NCBI GenBank assembly: GCA_009746045.1
Contig: RPFO01000594.1
Location: forward strand, 1,136,818 to 1,200,817
From: Mesostigma viride
Lineage: Eukaryota; Streptophyta; Mesostigmatophyceae; Mesostigmatales; Mesostigmataceae
Direction: 5' to 3'
Length of the DNA stretch: 64,000 nucleotides
The position numbers and the translations under genes were made by a program. How positions within the stretch are numbered: the first letter of the stretch is position 1; the number at the start of each line of letters is the position of its first letter. This document shows positions 30,751-41,299 of the stretch, piece after piece. A model generated the notes under the pieces. The model saw nothing but the letters and a program-made list of their open reading frames with translations, did not search any database and was not told the origin of the DNA.

Positions 30751-32450
30751 CATGATAGATATTGGTCGGTGGTTCCAATCATCTTTAGCAATTTGACTTT
30801 TTGTAATGTATGAATGCTTAGATGGAGACGTGCCCATATGAATGACTTGGATGTATGGATGTTAATTAACTTTGTTTCGATATCGGATGTTTTTTGTGCA
30901 TGCGGCATGAACCTTTGTGTGCTTGCAGAATTAACATTGATCTCCAAGGTTGGCATTGGGCCACATGCTCATCAAGGGCAGCGACTAGTGGCGTTTGACG
31001 CCTTTCTAGAGATTGATGCATACGTCCAGACCAAGTGCTTGAAGACAGCAAATCGACTTTCGGGGCATTTGTTGCCTAATACAGTAGTTCATACTAGAGT
31101 TCGCGCTTTATGGCATACATAGTCAAAACGTTGAAGGGTTGTGCGTCCATGCTTGGCCATATATGTGAAACAACCAACATGGTTGTCCACTCATGAATGT
31201 GTTTCTTGTTTAATGTTAAAATGGATATTATAATTGCAAATCAATTTCAAAAATGAATATTCATGTGAGCAAATTTGGTAAAACTAGAGTAAAGCTAGGC
31301 TAAAGCGTCCTTACCCCATATTTACCCCACATTTACCCCAACATTACCCCATCTGGAAACCTCGAATACACTAGGGAAAGTATGGGTAAAAATAGGGGAA
31401 TTAGGGGGTAATAATTTTTACCCGATTATTCCCGGCATTTTACCCCTTTTTTTTGGGTAAAAAGGGGGTAAAAATGGGGAAAACGTGGCAAAAAGCGGGT
31501 AAAAAAAGATTCCCCTTTTTTTACCCAGGGTAAAAAGAGGGGAAAAACCAGGGTAATATTTTACCTTCAAGGGTAATATTTCCCCATGTTTACCCTCTTT
31601 TTCCCCTTGTTTACCCTCTTTTTCCCCACTTTTTACCCAAGTTGGAGCCCAGAGTGTTTGTTAAGAATGTGTGTAAGACTGAGAACGAGACAAGGGACAG
31701 GGCCTTCGGGCACCCTGGTCGTCGTTGGCAAGAATGCCAGTAGGAACTAGGTCGGGAACACACGCGCACTGCCGCCACAAGGGGCCTGCAGTGGCGTCAA
31801 CCAAGGGACCTCACAGCTGCTCTTATAACTACAACATTACAACTCGACACTCTTTGTAATTCGTCATGTATCTCATTGGAATTGAAATGTCTTTTGGTTG
31901 CTTTAATGATAAAGCATGGTCTCAAGAATCGGCTGGTTGGGCCGGATTGCCTGTCATGAAGGTGGCGGTGCCATAAAGGACCGCACCTTTCATTCTCATT
32001 TTAAACGGACGAACAACCCATGATGGGTTCCGCAGTCCGGCCAGCCTGGGGTTCCTCCTGCTTCACCCAGGGAAGCACAAGGAAGAGGTTATTGCTTCGG
32101 CCTTCAAAAGCATCTGAAGAGGTTAGGCTTTTCCCTGTAAAAAGCCATTGAAGGGGTTATTGCTAAGCCTTTAAAAGCATGCGTGTTAAGGTTGTTGCTG
32201 ATCCTGGAAAAGCATCTTTGAGCAGCTGGATTTTTTTTTTTCCTTTTTGCTGCTGCCTGGAATGACGCCCTCTTTGGGCTTCCTTCTTTAGTGTGAGATG
32301 CCTTTCTTTCACTTTTTGCTCTCACGTTGTTGTGAGCTAAATAGTGGGGGGGAGGTGGCATATCTCACACATGATTACTGCTGATAGTGGATGCATTCCA
32401 AGTAGCGGTAATGACCAGTCCAGGATGATATGGCACGCAAACGCGACAGC

Positions 32451-33691
32451 TGTCGCGTCCGTGATCTATCACGTCCGCAATTCAGATTTTAGCGTAATTC
32501 TGACGTCCGCAGCCTTGTGCGGGTTGCTATACCGCGGCCCGGTACTGACGCCGCGGATCTCAATTGTACTCACGCGCCAAGTCCGCTGAATTTGCTGACG
32601 GAACTTTTGGGCGGACCTGAATTTCACTGACATTCGTCACAAGGGCAGTTTGCCGAATGCTGGTACACAGCAAGCCGGCGAGGCACTGAGCAGATGTGCA
32701 ATTTCAGGATTTCAACGTGGGACACCAGACACAAATGCAAGGAAGCCCCAGGCGGTGCCTGGCATAGCCGATAGATTTGCCCTTGTATATTTGTGTTCGC
32801 TTGACAGATAAAGCTTGAAGTTTAGCTTGTCGGATTCGATTCGGGCCGCGGTGCCCACACCCCTGTAACTAGGACCTAGATAGCTTATACCATCCATTCC
32901 ATCCCATGTTCCCCTCCCACTGAGGACTTATGCTCACGTGACGCAGTCACGTGTCTATTAATTAATTAATTAATTAATTAGCTTGTCGGAAATTAGACAA
33001 TGTTATGATTGGCTGATGTCTAAAGTGGCGCTAGTGGCGCCAGCCGCCAGGCTTGAGCTTTGAGCAGTATAGAAGGATGAGCAACGAACCATGGTGGTCG
33101 TTGTTCGTCCGTTTCTCTCCCTCACAACTGGTTTGTTGTCTTCATGGGGTGAAATAGTTCGAGCAGCCCGGAGCAGCCCCCGTGAGTGGTTGCATGCAGT
33201 CAGTTGCCATGAGGATGGACTGACGGATATGACAATGTATTGGTTTTGTTAAGAATGTGTGTAAGACTGAGAACGAGACAAGGGACAGGGCCTTCGGGCA
33301 CCCTGGTCGTCGTTGGCAAGAATGCCAGTAGGAACTAGGTCGGGAACACACGCGCACTGCCGCCACAAGGGGCCTGCAGTGGCGTCAACCAAGGGACCTC
33401 ACAGCTGCTCTTATAACTACAACATTACAACTCGACACTCTTTGTAATTCGTCATGTATCTCATTGGAATTGAAATGTCTTTTGGTTGCTTTAATGATAA
33501 AGCATGGTCTCAAGAATCGGCTGGTTGGGCCGGATTGCCTGTCATGAAGGTGCATGGCGGTGCCATAAAGGACCGCACCTTTCATTCTCATTTTAAGGTG
33601 GCATATCTCACACATGATTACTGCTGATAGTGGATGCATTCCAAGTAGCGGTAATGACCAGTCCAGGATGATATGGCACGCAAACGCGACA
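32451..33691. mobile_element. TG...CA element, copy 2, with a SINE insertion and an internal deletion
   Basis: It is nearly identical to copy 1 but lacks about 345 bp (corresponding to about 32008-32352) and the CACTA-like insertion, so it supplies the empty site for that element. It carries a SINE at 32835-32977. It ends ACGCGACA, followed by TGCC and LINE D sequence. Confidence 0.65.
32835..32977 (+). mobile_element. SINE-like repeat family 1, copy 3, with (TTAA)n tail and 13-bp target-site duplication
   Basis: The flanks ttagcttgtcgga are identical at 32822-32834 and 32978-32990. The empty site is visible at 28129-28141 in the sister element. The tail is (TTAA)n. It is 5'-truncated relative to copies 1 and 2. 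This copy fixes the element boundaries. Confidence 0.8.
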
Positions 33692-34559
33692 TGCCATGGT
33701 ACAAAGACTCTGATGACGGACGCTCGGAAAAACCTACATTAAGGACCTGCCGGAGCATCCTGTAAACTGTGCCGTCGAGCCGAGCTGCCAGTTTGGGTGG
33801 TAGGGTCCACGCCTCGGCGCCATACGTGAGCACCGTGAGGACGAGGACCTTGAAGAGCATGCGCTTGCGGTGCCCGTTAAGGCCCTTCGAGCGCCAGTAG
33901 GGTGTGAGCGAACGGAGCTTGGCCCATGCAAGGCCGATGCGGGTGTCCACATCGTCGGCGGTGTCAGGAAGCCAGCTCCCCAACAGCTTGAAGCGGTCGC
34001 GGAACGGGACCTCCGTCCCGTCGAGCAGGCGCGGCAGCGGTGGTTTACTGGACCACTGGCTGCCGCCTCCCATCTGGTCCCTATTCATAGGGGCGAGTTG
34101 ATCTGGCCACTATAAATAGGGGCCAGAACAGTTTAAGTTGCAGTGGTGGATCGATGATATAATTAGAAATGAAATGGTGCACGATCGCTGACATTTTCAA
34201 CCATATGCAATCTCATTTCATGGACCTGGACAATTTAGTGAGACATGGTAAAGCGGCTAGCGCAGAGGCAGGCCGAAAATTGACCGGCAAAGACTGCCCC
34301 CTTGACATGCAGTGAGAGGAGCTTGGGTGCCCTCCCAATCTTTTCAATTGTGCATATTGTACTCAAGGGGCTCGTCGGTATGATCACCTATTCACCTGCA
34401 TGCAGAGGCATGGAACGCTCTTTCAATTGTACGGATCCTTGTTGCCGGTGTCAAGGATGTGCTGGTTGTCTCCCCATAAAAGCAGATGTAAACACAATGC
34501 GTTAGTGGCTGCCTCTGTGATGATTAGGCGATCTCAAATCGAAACCCTGATGTATGCAT

Positions 34560-35060
34560 GTATAACCCTGATGTGTGCACAGCGGGCTGCAGGGGCAGAG
34601 ACCCCCCCCTTGGCCCCTTCCCTCATGCCACAGGCATGCCACAGGGTGCACAATCGGACCAGTCGAAACGATTCGGCATGCCCTGTTGCTGCATTGATGA
34701 CCCGTGCGAGCATTACATTCCTATGGCGGAGACATGAGCAAACAGGCAGTGCTACGGGCGAGACGCATAGCTAGGCTTGCGGATGTCTGTTGGCTACTGG
34801 TAAGGCTAGAGGCCGCGCCAATGGGGACACGAGACGCATGAATTAATTAATTTGGCTAGAGGCATGCATGGTTACGTTCGATCTACCCAGCTGCATTGGC
34901 GTTGCACATGGGATGGCTAGGAATGTCCAGGTTGTGCACATCACCCAAACATGGGCGTGACTATGGATAGTCTATAGCCCGTTGTGCCCGCTGTGCACAC
35001 TCAGGTGCGCACTCCGGTGCTAGCTCCGTGACTCCACAACGGGAGCGCGTGTTATATAAA
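34560..35060. repeat. Degenerate sequence related to SINE-like family 2
   Basis: Scattered blocks resemble 18634-18861, for example GGGGCAGAGACCCCCC on the opposite strand and CGTGACTCCACAACGGGAGC near 35030. Too decayed to set borders. Confidence 0.3.
34814..34853 (+). mobile_element. 40-bp truncated insertion ending in a TTAA tail, with 10-bp duplication
   Basis: The flanks ggctagaggc occur at 34804-34813 and 34854-34863. The insert ends GAATTAATTAATTT. It is consistent with another severely 5'-truncated copy of a TTAA-tailed retroelement. Confidence 0.55.
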
Positions 35061-36103
35061 TTCTTTCATTAATTTGTGTATAACAGAGTAAAATGGTGGG
35101 CTCTGCTCTACTAAGTGAGACAACTGTTCCTGGACGCATGGCGTTCCAGTGTCGTGTAAGGACTAGAACTAGGGAGCTGTCTGTTTCGAGGAACTGGGTG
35201 CGAAGACCGCGGAAACCGCATGGCTATATTTGTAGGAAGATCTACATGGAAGGAGACAGATTGTGAACAGATAATAAAAAGATTTGAATAATAAATGTTC
35301 AAGAAAAAATGCAGGGGCTTCTGAATTTGCATCATAAGCTGGTGAGCCAACCATTCCATACCTTGGAAAACAGCTGAAGAGAATGGTTGTAAGATTGTTA
35401 AAATTACTGTTTACATTATTACAGACGTAGGACCTTAGCAGAAATGCAGGCCTTGATGAGGCGCCGAGAAGCACATGCGCCCGTAGCTTACTCAGTGGAC
35501 GATACCAGTGGAAGCAGAGGGGCAAAATGCCGATTTTTTGTGCCATACAAACTTGATGCCCATGGCTGTGGTCAAGCCTAACAAAGGTCCCAAAACCACG
35601 ATCATGAAACAACCCGCAATGCAGTAACACGCAGGCCTCGAGCGCCTGGTAAGCCTGGCGGACCCCCTGCGCTTCCAGCGTCTGCACAGGCTACAGCGCA
35701 AAGATGCTGATTCCGCCGAATATATACACCCACTAAACAACTAAGATGCAGCAGCCACCCATGATAGCCTGCTTCCCATAGTTTAATGCCCATATCGAGC
35801 AAAATATTTACTACTAGAAGTATAACAAACTTCTCTCTGTACATGCCCACTGATGGGATGGCTCTCTGACTCTACATGGAAGCCAGGCCCTGCCCCCGCA
35901 CCAACAGACCTCTCGGGGTCCCGCTCCATGGACACCGGGTGCACACCCATGCTGCGCAAGGCAAGGCTCTAGAAGAAGGGGGAGGAGGAGCTGCAATCCC
36001 TCTCTTGGCTCCGGAGAATGCACTTTCCGTGGCGTCAGCCTGCCACGCCCTTTCCGGCACGTCCGGAACCGTCTGGCCGTGCGCTCGGCTGGTGGTTTGA
36101 AAC

Positions 36104-36376
36104 TTAATTCGCACCCTCTCTAACTCTATCGAGCCCTGAAGCGTCAACCCGGTTCCTGCGCAGTGCTGGGCGAAGACTACATGAGACAACAAGGAGCATG
36201 CTCACAAACTGGCACCTGTCGCTTGGGTTCATGAGTCGATAACCCATGATCGTCCCGTCCCCGCGATCCACCTGCCAGGGTGACCAGCTAGCTCGGAAAA
36301 ATGCTGGCAACTCTTCGTAGCCCCCCCTGGCAAAGTTGATTTTCACGAGCTCCAACTTGACGCTTGCGAATCCCAA
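36104..36376 (-). CDS. Possible exon of an unknown gene
   Basis: The minus-strand frame contains VKLELVKINFARGGYEELP and DRGDGTIMGYRLMNPSDRC, followed by a donor-like GTGAGC at 36205. A second open frame just downstream (35872-36140) has IELERVRIKF, reminiscent of LELVKINF. Any intron between them would be only about 45 nt, far shorter than others here. Function not recognised; it could be spurious or a transposon fragment. Confidence 0.25.
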   Translation of the reverse strand: MGFASVKLELVKINFARGGYEELPAFFRASWSPWQVDRGDGTIMGYRLMNPSDRCQFVSMLLVVSCSLRPALRRNRVDASGLDRVREGAN

Positions 36377-36839
36377 GGTAGCAACATGGGCGGCATTGCT
36401 TTACACCACTTGGCCACGAGACAAGCCCCTCCGCCCACCGCTGGATGGCTGTCAGGGCCTCCCCTGATGGCCGACACCGATCCCTGGACGCCCACTGCTG
36501 TCATGGTTGTTGGCATACATACCAGCTGAGGTTGTTGGCATGTGCTGCTGAGGTTGTTGGCAGTGGTATTATGGCTGTTAGCAAACGCTGCCATCGCGGT
36601 TGGTTGACATGGCTGCACTCGTCCCCGCTGCGGTGACGCCCTCATCACCACCGCTTGCGTGTCATCCCCACAGCTCCACACCTACCACTCGCCACCTGGT
36701 ATCGCTTCTCCAAGGCCAGCCGCGGCTCCTCTCGCGTCTGCCACCAGACGGGCACACCACCCCTGCCACGGCCCGCAAGCCTGCCACTTAAAACCCCATG
36801 AAGGTCCCCCCCTAACATGTCACTGCTCCAGCAACTGCG

Positions 36840-36977
36840 TCACTCGTCGAAGAACTTTGAGAAAGGCAGCTGGATCGCGCCCTCGGCCACATCCTCTGGG
36901 TGGGAGAGCGGGCCGTCGAGCTCGTGGTAGATGTTGAGGTTATCAATGATCTTGTGGAACACGGAGCAGCCGCCGCA
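36840..36977 (-). CDS. DNL zinc-finger gene, last exon
   Basis: 46 codons including TGA. Acceptor ccacctcag before TGC. It supplies the second Cys pair (CGGC), the HKIIDNL signature and a tail ending LPFSKFFDE. Confidence 0.8.
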   Translation of the reverse strand, partial: CGGCSVFHKIIDNLNIYHELDGPLSHPEDVAEGAIQLPFSKFFDE

Positions 36978-37980
36978 CTGAGGTGGTGGTGGGGGGAAGG
37001 GGCCGAGGGAAGCACAGTCAGCCCACAGAGAAGCACAGTCAGCCCACAGAGAAGCACAGTCAGCCCACAGAGAAGCACAGTCAGCCCACAGAGACGCACA
37101 GTCAGCCCACAGAGAAGCACAGTCAGCCCACAGAGAAGCACAGTCAGCCCACAGAGAAGCACAGTCAGCCCAGGAAGATGGCAGCGTGGCCGTAGGAAGG
37201 TGGCCGTAGAGAGGTGGGACGAGAGTCGTAGAGGGGAGGCAGGGGGGGAGAGGCAGTATGATGATGAGAGAGGAGGCGTATCAGTTTGCAGGGACAAGAG
37301 GCAGGGAGGCTGCTTGAAGCAAAGCCAAAGTACCGCTATGGTGGATGTGCACAGTGCAACGTTATCTCATGCCAACCCCCCTGTGCTATGCATACACGTG
37401 CGACCACCCACGCGACACAGCGATCACGCATGCGCTATACGGCTGTAACGACCACCCACACCCTACCGCGACCACCCACGCATTACAGTGACCGTCCATG
37501 CGCCTTACCGACCACCATGCGCTACAGTGCCCACCCACACGCCACCGTGACTACCCACTAGCTACCGTGACCAACCACGCATTATAGAGACCACCCACAC
37601 GGCTACAGTGACCACCCACGGGATACAGTTACCACCCACCTGCGCGACCATGGTCCCCGTCTTCACCGCGTCGCGGACGACGCAGCGCGGACCACCCGCA
37701 CGGTTACCGTTACCACCCGCGCACTACAGTGACCACCCACCTGCGCGAACATGGTGCCTGTCTCATACGCGTCGCGGTTGACGCGTCGCAGCGTGCGGTG
37801 GCCGCAGCGGTTGCAGGTGAAGCCCATCACGCTCTTGCGGCGGGGGGAGCGTGACACGGGGGGGGTCGTCCCGGCCTCGGGCTGACTCAGCCCGCTGCCG
37901 GCCCTGAAGGGGTCGTCACCCGCAGGCGCCAGCGCACCGGTGGACGGCCCGCCCGTGGCCGCCCACAGCACCAGCCCCAT
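36840..37980 (-). CDS. DNL-type (Zim17/HEP-like) zinc-finger protein, two exons visible
   Basis: Exon a is 37741 to at least 37980 and contains FTCNRCGHRTLRRVNRDAYE and ends GTMFAQ. Exon b, 36840-36977, begins CGGCSVFHKIIDNLN and ends at TGA. Joining them in phase 0 gives the zinc finger C-x2-C-x(n)-C-x2-C with the diagnostic DNL. Proteins of this family are Hsp70-escort chaperones in mitochondria or chloroplasts that keep organellar Hsp70 soluble. The ATG at 37980 is the first clear one downstream of an open Pro-rich frame reaching about 38100, so the true start and targeting peptide are uncertain. The intron (36978-37740) holds two minisatellites and a copy of the exon a end. The 38.1-40.0 kb minisatellite lies immediately 5'. 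Confidence 0.75.
37010..37172. repeat. 21-bp minisatellite, 8 units, in the DNL gene intron
   Basis: Eight near-perfect units of AAGCACAGTCAGCCCACAGAG spacing (21 bp), one with A to C in the fifth. The unit length is a multiple of three, so several frames stay open. Confidence 0.95.
37385..37740. repeat. Degenerate ACAGTGACCACCCACGCG-type minisatellite
   Basis: About 14 units of 22-27 bp with many substitutions, running up to the donor of exon a. It encloses the exon-end copy at 37640-37690. Confidence 0.75.
37640..37690 (-). other. Duplicate of DNL exon end with its donor site
   Basis: The minus strand reads RDAVKTGTMVAQ followed by GTGGGT, against RDAYETGTMFAQ followed by GTGGGT in the real exon; 35 of 44 bases match. 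The Cys pair is not duplicated, so this is an exon-terminus copy rather than a full exon. Confidence 0.65.
37741..37980 (-). CDS. DNL zinc-finger gene, upstream exon (5' limit uncertain)
   Basis: Donor GTGGGT directly after the GCG CAG codons at 37741. It encodes about 55 residues of Gly/Pro/Ser-rich N-terminus and then the first Cys pair, CNRC. The same frame is open further upstream to about 38100. Confidence 0.75.
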
Positions 37981-38117
37981 CGCATGGTCAGGGGTGAAGC
38001 GGCCGCGGGGGGGGGAGGAGGGGCCTGCAGGCGGGGGGAGGGGTGGGTGGGTGGGTTCAAGCGTGTGCGAGGAGGGACAGGTCCAGTTTGTGAGCTTTTC
38101 AATTAAAGGTCGTTGAT

Positions 38118-39990
38118 CGATTGATGGTTGTTGCTTGACCGGCAGTTGTTCGATTGATGGTTCTTAGTTGATCGATGATTGTTGTTTGATTGATGGTTGT
38201 TGTTTGATTGATGGTTGTTGTTAAATTGATGGCTGTTGTTGGATTGATGATTGTTGTTGGATTGATGATTGTTGTTGGATTGATGGTTGTTGTTGGATTG
38301 ATGGTTGTTGTTGGATTGATGGCTGTTGTTGGATTGATGGCTGTTGTTGGATTGATGGCTGTTGTTGGATTGATGGTTGTTGTTAAATTGATGACTGTTG
38401 TTGGATTGATGGTTGTTGTTGCATTGATATTTGATGGTTGTCTTTGATTGATGGTTGTTTTTGGATTGATGGCTGTTGTTGGATTGATGGTTGTTGTTGG
38501 ATTGATGGTTGTTGTTGCATTGATATTTGATGGTTGTCTTTGATTGATGGTTGTTTTTGGATTGATATTTGATAGTTGTTCTTGATTGATGGTTGTTGTT
38601 GGATTGATGGCTGTAGTTGGATTGATATTTGATGGCTGTAGTTGGATTGATGGCTGTTGTTGGATTGATGGCTGTTGTTGGATTGATGGCTGTTGTTGGA
38701 TTGGTGCTTGTTGTTGGATTGACGGCTGTCGTTGGATTGATGGCTGTTGTTGGATTGATGGCTGTTGTTGGATTGATGGCTGTTGTTGGATTGATGGCTG
38801 TTGTTGGATTGATGGTTGTTGTTGGATTGATGGTTGTTGTTGGATTGATGGTTGTTGTTGGATTGATGGCTGTTGTTGGATTGATGGCTGTTGTTGGATT
38901 GATGGCTGTTGTTGGATTGATGGCTGTTGTTGGATTGATGGCTGTTGTTGGATTGATGGCTGTTGTTGGATTGATGGTTGTTGTTGGATTGATGGCTGTT
39001 GTTGGATTGATGGCTGTTGTTGGATTGATGGCTGTTGTTGGATTGATGGTTGTTGTTGGATTGATGGTTGTTGTTGGATTGATGGTTGTTGTTGGATTGA
39101 TGGCTGTTGTTCGATTGATGGTTGTTGTTGGATTGATGGTTGTTGTTGGATTGATGGCTGTTGTTGGATTGATGGCTGTTGTTGGATTGATGGCTGTTGT
39201 TGGATTGATGGCTGTTGTTGGATTGATGGCTGTTGTTGGATTGATGGCTGTTGTTGGATTGATGGTTGTTGTTGGATTGATGGTTGTTGTTGGATTGATG
39301 GCTGTTGTTGGATTGATGGCTGTTGTTGGATTGATGGCTGTTGTTGGATTGATGGCTGTTGTTGGATTGATGGTTGTTGTTGGATTGATGGCTGTTGTTG
39401 GATTGATGGCTGTTGTTGGATTGATGGCTGTTGTTGGATTGATGGTTGTTGTTGGATTGATGGTTGTTGTTGGATTGATGGTTGTTGTTGGATTGATGGC
39501 TGTTGTTCGATTGATGGTTGTTGTTGGATTGATGGTTGTTGTTGGATTGATGGCTGTTGTTGGATTGATGGCTGTTGTTGGATTGATGGCTGTTGTTGGA
39601 TTGATGGTTGTTGTTGGATTGATGGCTGTTGTTGGATTGATGGCTGTTGTTGGATTGATGGCTGTTGTTGGATTGATGGCTGTTGTTGGATTGATGGCTG
39701 TTGTTGGATTGATGGCTGTTGTTGTATTGATGGCTGTTGTTGGATTGATGGCTGTTGTTGGATTGATGGCTGTTGTTGGATTGATGGTTGTTGTTGGATT
39801 GATGGCTGTTGTTGGATTGATGGCTGTTGTTGGATTGATGGTTGTTGTTGGATTGATGGCTGTTGTTGGATTGATGGCTGTTGTTGTATTGATGGTTGTT
39901 GTATTGATGGCTGTTGTTGGATTGATGGCTGTTGTTGTATTGATGGTTGTTGTATTGATGGTTGTTGTTGGATTGATGGTTGTTGTTCAT
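38118..39990. repeat. 18-bp minisatellite (TTGTTGGATTGATGGCTG)n
   Basis: About 1.87 kb, roughly 104 units, with C/T variation and a few unit-length variants at both ends. A rare TCGATTGATGG variant recurs 396 bp apart (39111 and 39507), which shows a higher-order repeat of 22 units. Plus and minus frames are open throughout because 18 is divisible by three and the unit lacks stops. Confidence 0.95.
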
Positions 39991-40532
39991 GTTATGATCC
40001 TTGTTCAATTATGACACTTGACACATGCAGGGGAGGGGGGGCCTGGGAACGGGGGCTAGGACACGGAGCAAAGGCTGAAGAGGCAGCACAGAGGTGTCTT
40101 GATGATGTTGCACAACCTAGTATGTGTTGATGTGCGCAAGATTTGCAACAACTTGACAGGTGTCGTGATGCCGGCGAGTGCAGGCCAGCAAGGCAGTGCA
40201 GAGTAATAAAAAGAGAATCCTCGCCATCAAAATGCTGGCCGTAAATTGAACACGTCCCGTTCATCCTTGAAATAAACCGGAAGCACAGATCCCTTATACA
40301 GCAGCGTTCATAGGTATGGGATTGACAGCTGGCACGAGTACACAATCAACGTTATGACAGCACGAACCAGTGCTCATTTTAGTGCCGGCCTCGCCAGGGA
40401 TCCCCGCCGGGGTGATGCCGGCCCCGGCAGCCCGGGAAAGTTGCCGGGGTGGGGCCGGCGCGCCGGCAGGCCATACCGTTGCCGGGGCGGGGAAACGGTG
40501 CTTACAGGTCGGTAGTCGGTAGGTGACAAGTA

Positions 40533-40760
40533 TTAATTCGCCGCTAGAAGTTCAGCGAGTTCTTTGCACCTTCTTGTTTCTTGCCCCCAAACCTGCCGCT
40601 CCGCTACTTCAGTTGGCGGAACATCGTTTGCTAGGAACCACCACGCTGTTGTACCAACACGGGTGTATCCAATGACGCAACCGTACATGTCCCCGCTGAG
40701 TACCTTTGTTTCTTTGTATGTTTGTGATGGCATGCTGTTCAGTGTCCTGGTCCTCGGCCG
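40533..40760 (-). CDS. Short open frame inside the hAT-like element, unknown
   Basis: The minus-strand end of a longer frame reads SGDMYGCVIGYTRVGTTAWW, then EVAERQVWGQETRRCKELAE and a stop. The composition looks protein-like, while the upstream part is only the translated GAA array. It could be the 3' end of a captured or transposon gene. Confidence 0.25.
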   Translation of the reverse strand, partial: RPRTRTLNSMPSQTYKETKVLSGDMYGCVIGYTRVGTTAWWFLANDVPPTEVAERQVWGQETRRCKELAELLAAN

Positions 40761-40861
40761 TTTCCAAATCTCTGCTGCCCATGTGCGGCGGTGAACCGAC
40801 AGGGTTATTAATAGTGGATCCAACGGCTGGTCCGACCTTATAGGGCTGGCAAACAGGTGAG

Positions 40862-41055
40862 AGAGAAGAAGAAGAAGAAGAAGAAGAAGAAGAAGAAGAA
40901 GAAGAAGAAGAAGAAGAAGAAGAAGAAGAAGAAGAAGAAGAAGAAGAAGAAGAAGAAGAAGAAGAAGAAGAAGAAGAAGAAGAAGAAGAAGAAGAAGAAG
41001 AAGACAACAAAAACAACAACAACAACAATAACAACAACAATAACAACAACAATAA
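40862..41055. repeat. (GAA)n followed by (AAC)n microsatellite
   Basis: About 47 GAA triplets to 41004, then about 16 AAC/AAT triplets. It explains the long Lys, Leu and Ser homopolymer frames. Confidence 0.97.
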
Positions 41056-41299
41056 CAAGATGAACGACGTTGGTAACTTCTGACGGCTGACACCCAAAAA
41101 TTGAGGCGGGCGCGAGGCAAGCTGACCCTCAAGAAGTCTTTCTGACACAAAAGCCGATTTTCCAGGGGCCCTTGGGTCCCTAAAGGTGTACGGTGCAAGT
41201 TTTCGGGAACGTGGCGGCTGTCCCCGCCCCCAGGCTTCTGCGATTTGTTTCCGGGGCGGGGCCGGCTGTGCCAAAAAGTATAAAATGAGCACTGGTGCG

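Larger units (their letters stand above)
28399..31656. mobile_element. CACTA-like DNA transposon (3,258 bp) with GGGTAAA/TTTACCC subterminal arrays
   Basis: Near-perfect terminal inverted repeats of about 35 bp begin CACTCTGGGCTCCAACTTGG. The flanks are TTT on both sides, and the uninterrupted site is present in copy 2 at 33235-33255, which gives a 3-bp duplication. CACT- ends with 3-bp duplication are typical of CACTA/EnSpm elements. Both ends (28399-28720 and 31270-31656) are crowded with GGGTAAA and TTTACCC in both orientations, as expected for subterminal transposase-binding repeats. No transposase is recognised inside. Confidence 0.8.
27758..32448. mobile_element. TG...CA element, copy 1 (LTR-like), inside LINE D and carrying a CACTA-like insertion
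   Basis: It begins TGTCGCGTCC and ends ACGCGACA. Without the internal insertion it is about 1.43 kb. A second direct copy starts 2 bp later at 32451. The pair together is flanked by TGCC at 27754-27757 and 33692-33695. The TG...CA ends and 4-bp duplication fit LTRs, and the tandem pair could be two LTRs without internal region. The 8-bp inverted ends would also fit a small DNA transposon. No coding sequence is recognised. Confidence 0.6.
27244..34061 (-). mobile_element. LINE remnant D (RTE-like) with 12-bp target-site duplication, split by nested elements
   Basis: The flanks gccgcctcccat are identical at 27232-27243 and 34062-34073. LINE sequence occupies 27244-27757 (3' part, C-terminal coding with RRIAFVGHLARTSQVDT) and 33696-34061 (LLDGTEVPFRDRFKLLGSW to ESLYHGM). 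The two parts join in frame across a 4-bp TGCC duplication. The 3' end is an AT tail of (TTTAA)n type. It is close to LINE A and 5'-truncated. Confidence 0.85.
40368..41294. mobile_element. hAT-like non-autonomous transposon (927 bp)
   Basis: The 14-bp terminal inverted repeats CAGTGCTCATTTTA (40368-40381 and 41281-41294) are perfect. The flanks gcacgaac and gtgcgaac match at 6 of 8, consistent with an aged 8-bp duplication. CAG-type ends with 8-bp duplication are typical of hAT elements. It contains GC-rich subterminal sequence, a GAA array and a short minus-strand frame, but no transposase. Confidence 0.65.

Noticed and set aside
28399-31656. Telomere-like repeats
   Set aside because: The heptamers are GGGTAAA/TTTACCC, not the plant-algal TTTAGGG/CCCTAAA, and they occur in both orientations as subterminal repeats of a transposon.
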